Shown here piece by piece: positions 61,424 to 64,000 of a stretch of DNA of 64,000 bases. The notes below the pieces were generated by a model, which had not been told where the DNA came from, ran no database searches, and saw nothing but the letters and a program-made list of their open reading frames with translations. The DNA is taken from contig NZ_QQTY01000001.1 in NCBI RefSeq assembly GCF_003670115.1, positions 868,001 to 932,000 on the forward strand, written 5' to 3'. Each line of letters begins with the position of its first letter. Within the stretch, counting starts at the first letter, position 1. Origin of the DNA: Natronorubrum halophilum (GTDB lineage: Archaea; Halobacteriota; Halobacteria; Halobacteriales; Natrialbaceae). The translations under genes were made by a program, and so were the position numbers.

Positions 61424-63883
61424 TCACATCAGGTAGAACAGCGGGAACAGGAACACCCACACGATGTCGACGAAGTGCCAGTAGAGCCCGAAGAACTCGA
61501 CCGGACGGTGGTCGTCGAGATAGGCGTCGATCGTCCTGATCCGGTAGATCATGAAGGCGGCGATGAGCAGTCCGAGGATCACGTGCAGCGCGTGCAGACC
61601 CGTGGTGACGTAGTAGATGGAGTACTCGAGGCCGTACCACCAGTACTCGCCGTGGGAGATCTTGACGCTGTACTCGTAGGCTTTCACCGTCATGAACGCC
61701 AACCCGAGCAGGAGCGTCGCGCCCATCGCGGTGAGCAGTCCCTTCTTGTTCTGGCGCTCGGCGAAGACGAGCGCGAGGACGACCGTGAAGCTCGAGGTGA
61801 GCAGGATATAGGTGTTGAGCAGGCCGGGCCAGGAGGCGAACGGCACCATCGTCCAGTTGTTCCAGCCCATGTGCAGGCGCATGAACACGTACGCCCCGAT
61901 CACGGAACCGAAGACGACGACGTCGGAGGCGATGAAGAACCAGACGCCGAGTTTCGTCGTCCCGATCCCGTCGAACGGCCAGCGTTCGGCGATCGCCATC
62001 TCGGGCGCGTGAAACCGCTCGCGGCCGTACTCGAAGAGCGTGTAGCCGAGGATCGCCACGCCGAGTACCGTCAACACCGGGTAGAGGATGCTCGGTTCGG
62101 CACCGGTGCCGACGAGCGTGTCGGGTGCCGTTCCAGTTCCGTCGGCGAACGAAACCATGTACGGGGTGATTCCCGAAATCCCGAGGAAGAAGACGAACAT
62201 GCCGAATCCGATCCCGACCGGCCAGATACTGGCGTGATCGGCGTGTTCCGCCTGGTGCGACGCGTCGGCCGTCAGACCGCCGTCGGTGGCGGCCGCCGAG
62301 TCGTCGACGAACTCGAGGCGACCGCTGGCGTAGCTCGGACGGCCGTCCCAGTTCTCGAGCGGCGGGGGCGACGGAATCGCCCACTCGGCGGTTCGGGAGT
62401 ACGCCCACGGATTGTCGGGGGCGTCGGGACCCGACAGCCAGCTCTTGGCGAGCGTGTAGAACATGATCAGGAACGACGCACCGAGGACGAACGCCCCGGC
62501 GGTCGCCATCCGGTGGTACAGTTGCAGTCCGACACCGTAATCGAAGACGCGACGCGGCGTCTCCCAGGCGAGGAACATCGGGAAGTACAGCAGGTTGAAC
62601 CCGAGGAAGTAGACCGCGAAGTGGAGTTTCCCCAGCGTCTCGGAGTACATCTTCCCGGTGATTTTGGGCCACCAGTAGTAGAGGCCGCCGATCAGCGCAG
62701 TTACCCCCGAAACCATCACGTAGTGGAAGTGAGCGACGACCCAGTAGGTGCCACGGAACTCGAAGTCCAACACGACGGCCCCGAGGAAGACCCCGGTGAT
62801 CCCGCCGAGGATGAACAGGACAAGCGCACCCAGCGAGAAGAGAAACGGCGTGGTAAATCGGACCCGTCCCTTGACCATCGTGTAGATCAGCGCGAAGACC
62901 ATCAGGTCGAAGGGCAGCGAAATCCCGATCGTCGTCGCCATGAACAGCGTCTTGATCTCGAGGTTGATGGTGGTCAGGAACATGTGGTGCATCCAGACCA
63001 GGAAGGACTGGACGGCCACGAGGACCATCGCGATGATGACCCACTTCCGACCGACGAGTCGCCGGCCGGTGAAGGTCTGGAACGTCTCGAACATGATCCC
63101 CAGTGCGGGGAAGAAGACGATGTACACCTCCGGATGGCCGAAGAACCAGAACAGGTGCGCCCACAGCAGGCTCGAGCCCTGGTCGGTCGCAAAGTACTGC
63201 GTCAGGAAGATGCGGTCGCTCGCCTGCAGTAACAGGGCGGCGAGCAGCGCGGCGAAGGCGAACAGCATCATCCAGACCGTCAGCAGCCACGACCAGGTGA
63301 AAAGCGGCATGTTCCAGAGGCCGAGCCCTTCCGCCCGCGAACGGTGAATCGTCGTGAGGAAGTTCACCGTCCCGATCGTGATCGAGAAGACGAACAGAAT
63401 CAAAGCCAGGATCGCCGCGTTCCCCCCGGTGGCCGCCTCCATCGCGGTCGTGTACATCGGCACGTTCAGCGGGGCGTACATCGTCCACCCGCCGGAGAAC
63501 GTCTGCCCCTGAAAGAACGAGATTCCGAACAGGATTCCCGAAAACAGGTAAAACCAGTAGCTCATCGCGTTCAATCGCGGAAACGCGAGATCCTTTGCAC
63601 CGATCTGCAGCGGGACGAGATAGTTCGCGAAGCCGGTCGCGATCGGAGACAGGAACCAGAAAACCATCAACAACCCGTGAGCCGAGACGGCCTGATTGTA
63701 TTCGCTTCCCGTGAGGAACCCCGTGCCGCCGGCATCCCACAACTGAATGCGAAACAGCATCGCGAGGACGCCGCCCAGCAGCAAGAAGAACAGCGCCGTC
63801 GCCAGATAGAGGACCCCGACGTCCTTGTGGTTCGTCGTCACGAGCCACCGCTTGATGCTCGTCATCGGGGGAAGGTCGCTCAT
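61424..63883 (-). CDS. coxA: cytochrome c oxidase subunit I fused to subunit III
   Basis: An 819-aa haem-copper oxidase. Subunit I (about 1-500) has LDH-type helices with the CuB and haem ligands: SAHGLLMVFW, FFGHPEVYIVFFPALG (with the Glu of A1-type enzymes), VWMHHMF and HFHYVMVSG. Subunit III (about 610-819) has GVWFFIASDVVVFGSVIGAYVFM and further spans. I used ATG 63883 because a TGA of the preceding frame overlaps it (ATGA). Subunit II should be upstream, beyond the window. Confidence 0.94.
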   Translation of the reverse strand: MSDLPPMTSIKRWLVTTNHKDVGVLYLATALFFLLLGGVLAMLFRIQLWDAGGTGFLTGSEYNQAVSAHGLLMVFWFLSPIATGFANYLVPLQIGAKDLAFPRLNAMSYWFYLFSGILFGISFFQGQTFSGGWTMYAPLNVPMYTTAMEAATGGNAAILALILFVFSITIGTVNFLTTIHRSRAEGLGLWNMPLFTWSWLLTVWMMLFAFAALLAALLLQASDRIFLTQYFATDQGSSLLWAHLFWFFGHPEVYIVFFPALGIMFETFQTFTGRRLVGRKWVIIAMVLVAVQSFLVWMHHMFLTTINLEIKTLFMATTIGISLPFDLMVFALIYTMVKGRVRFTTPFLFSLGALVLFILGGITGVFLGAVVLDFEFRGTYWVVAHFHYVMVSGVTALIGGLYYWWPKITGKMYSETLGKLHFAVYFLGFNLLYFPMFLAWETPRRVFDYGVGLQLYHRMATAGAFVLGASFLIMFYTLAKSWLSGPDAPDNPWAYSRTAEWAIPSPPPLENWDGRPSYASGRLEFVDDSAAATDGGLTADASHQAEHADHASIWPVGIGFGMFVFFLGISGITPYMVSFADGTGTAPDTLVGTGAEPSILYPVLTVLGVAILGYTLFEYGRERFHAPEMAIAERWPFDGIGTTKLGVWFFIASDVVVFGSVIGAYVFMRLHMGWNNWTMVPFASWPGLLNTYILLTSSFTVVLALVFAERQNKKGLLTAMGATLLLGLAFMTVKAYEYSVKISHGEYWWYGLEYSIYYVTTGLHALHVILGLLIAAFMIYRIRTIDAYLDDHRPVEFFGLYWHFVDIVWVFLFPLFYLM

Positions 63884-64000
63884 CGCCGGATCACCCGCTG
63901 GGCAGCGGCGATCGCTCGAGGAACCCACCGAACCAGCCCGATCCGACGCACAGTCCTCAGCCCACGTCCGCGAGACACGAGGTCCATTGACAGAGTGTTT
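63880..64000 (-). CDS. partial upstream frame ending at the cox start
   Basis: A frame open from the window edge (position 64000) runs to TGA at 63880-63882, overlapping the coxA ATG. It would encode a basic tail (RIGLVRWVPRAIAAAQRVIRR). A short ATG frame (MDLVSRGRG) could also start it. Translation is arginine-rich and may be noise; the overlap with the cox start is the only support. Confidence 0.3.
   Translation of the reverse strand, partial: NTLSMDLVSRGRGLRTVRRIGLVRWVPRAIAAAQRVIRR

Noticed and set aside
60668-63232. 854-aa plus-strand frame across the Nif3-like and cox genes
   Set aside because: Antisense shadow; repetitive charged composition derived from the complement of membrane-protein codons.

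Overview
The window is about 64 kb of a haloarchaeal chromosome, probably a Natrialbales-type genus such as Natrinema or Haloterrigena (genus is an inference). The evidence is high GC with strong GC3, very acidic proteins, Tat-dependent lipoprotein signals (RR motif, hydrophobic stretch, then Cys), archaeal TATA boxes about 26 nt upstream of start codons (leaderless transcripts), a deoxyhypusine synthase, FilR1-type regulators and a fused CoxI-CoxIII haem-copper oxidase. I found no rRNA, tRNA or CRISPR array.

Region 1 (1-15.6 kb) is a carbohydrate catabolic island. A minus-strand array runs solute-binding lipoprotein, two MalF/MalG-type permeases, a CUT1 ATPase, a 58-aa membrane protein, an alpha/beta-hydrolase, a GH28-like pectin-lyase-fold enzyme, LutC-like LUD protein and a fused LutB/LutA-like iron-sulfur protein. 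A divergent IclR regulator, an enolase-superfamily sugar-acid dehydratase and a ThDP-dependent enzyme flank it. I suggest uptake and breakdown of a pectin-type sugar, possibly rhamnose from rhamnogalacturonan, with lactate oxidised by the LUD proteins.

Region 2 (15.6-34.4 kb) is mostly core and housekeeping: a CBS protein, uvrA, universal stress proteins, a class V aminotransferase, an orphan NrfD-like membrane subunit, a geranylgeranyl-reductase-family flavoprotein, a lipoprotein/ABC exporter operon and a malate:quinone-oxidoreductase-like flavoprotein. Two copies of a short palindromic, MITE-like element lie here (22.3 and 26.0 kb). One supplies the start codon of a membrane protein gene.

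Region 3 (34.9-54.3 kb) is accessory. It has a methyltransferase, a large Tat lipoprotein with a glycosidase-like barrel, and a PAS histidine kinase followed by three exact 49-bp tandem repeats, each carrying a TATA box and an ATG. Next come a GAF-HisKA protein with two degenerate receiver domains, hydrolases, a PHP-type protein, a hairpin array that looks like the right end of an IS200/IS605 (TnpB) element without tnpB, a PD-(D/E)XK nuclease-like protein with two repeated C-terminal domains and a 14-bp inverted repeat over its start, a DUF4013/SHOCT-like membrane protein, and a set of PsbP-like lipoproteins.

Region 4 (55.1-64 kb) holds a family 2 glycosyltransferase, an aldo/keto reductase, a PPOX-family protein, a small-multidrug-export-type membrane protein, a decayed intergenic stretch with gene fragments and hairpins, then deoxyhypusine synthase, a Nif3-like protein and the CoxI-CoxIII terminal oxidase subunit.
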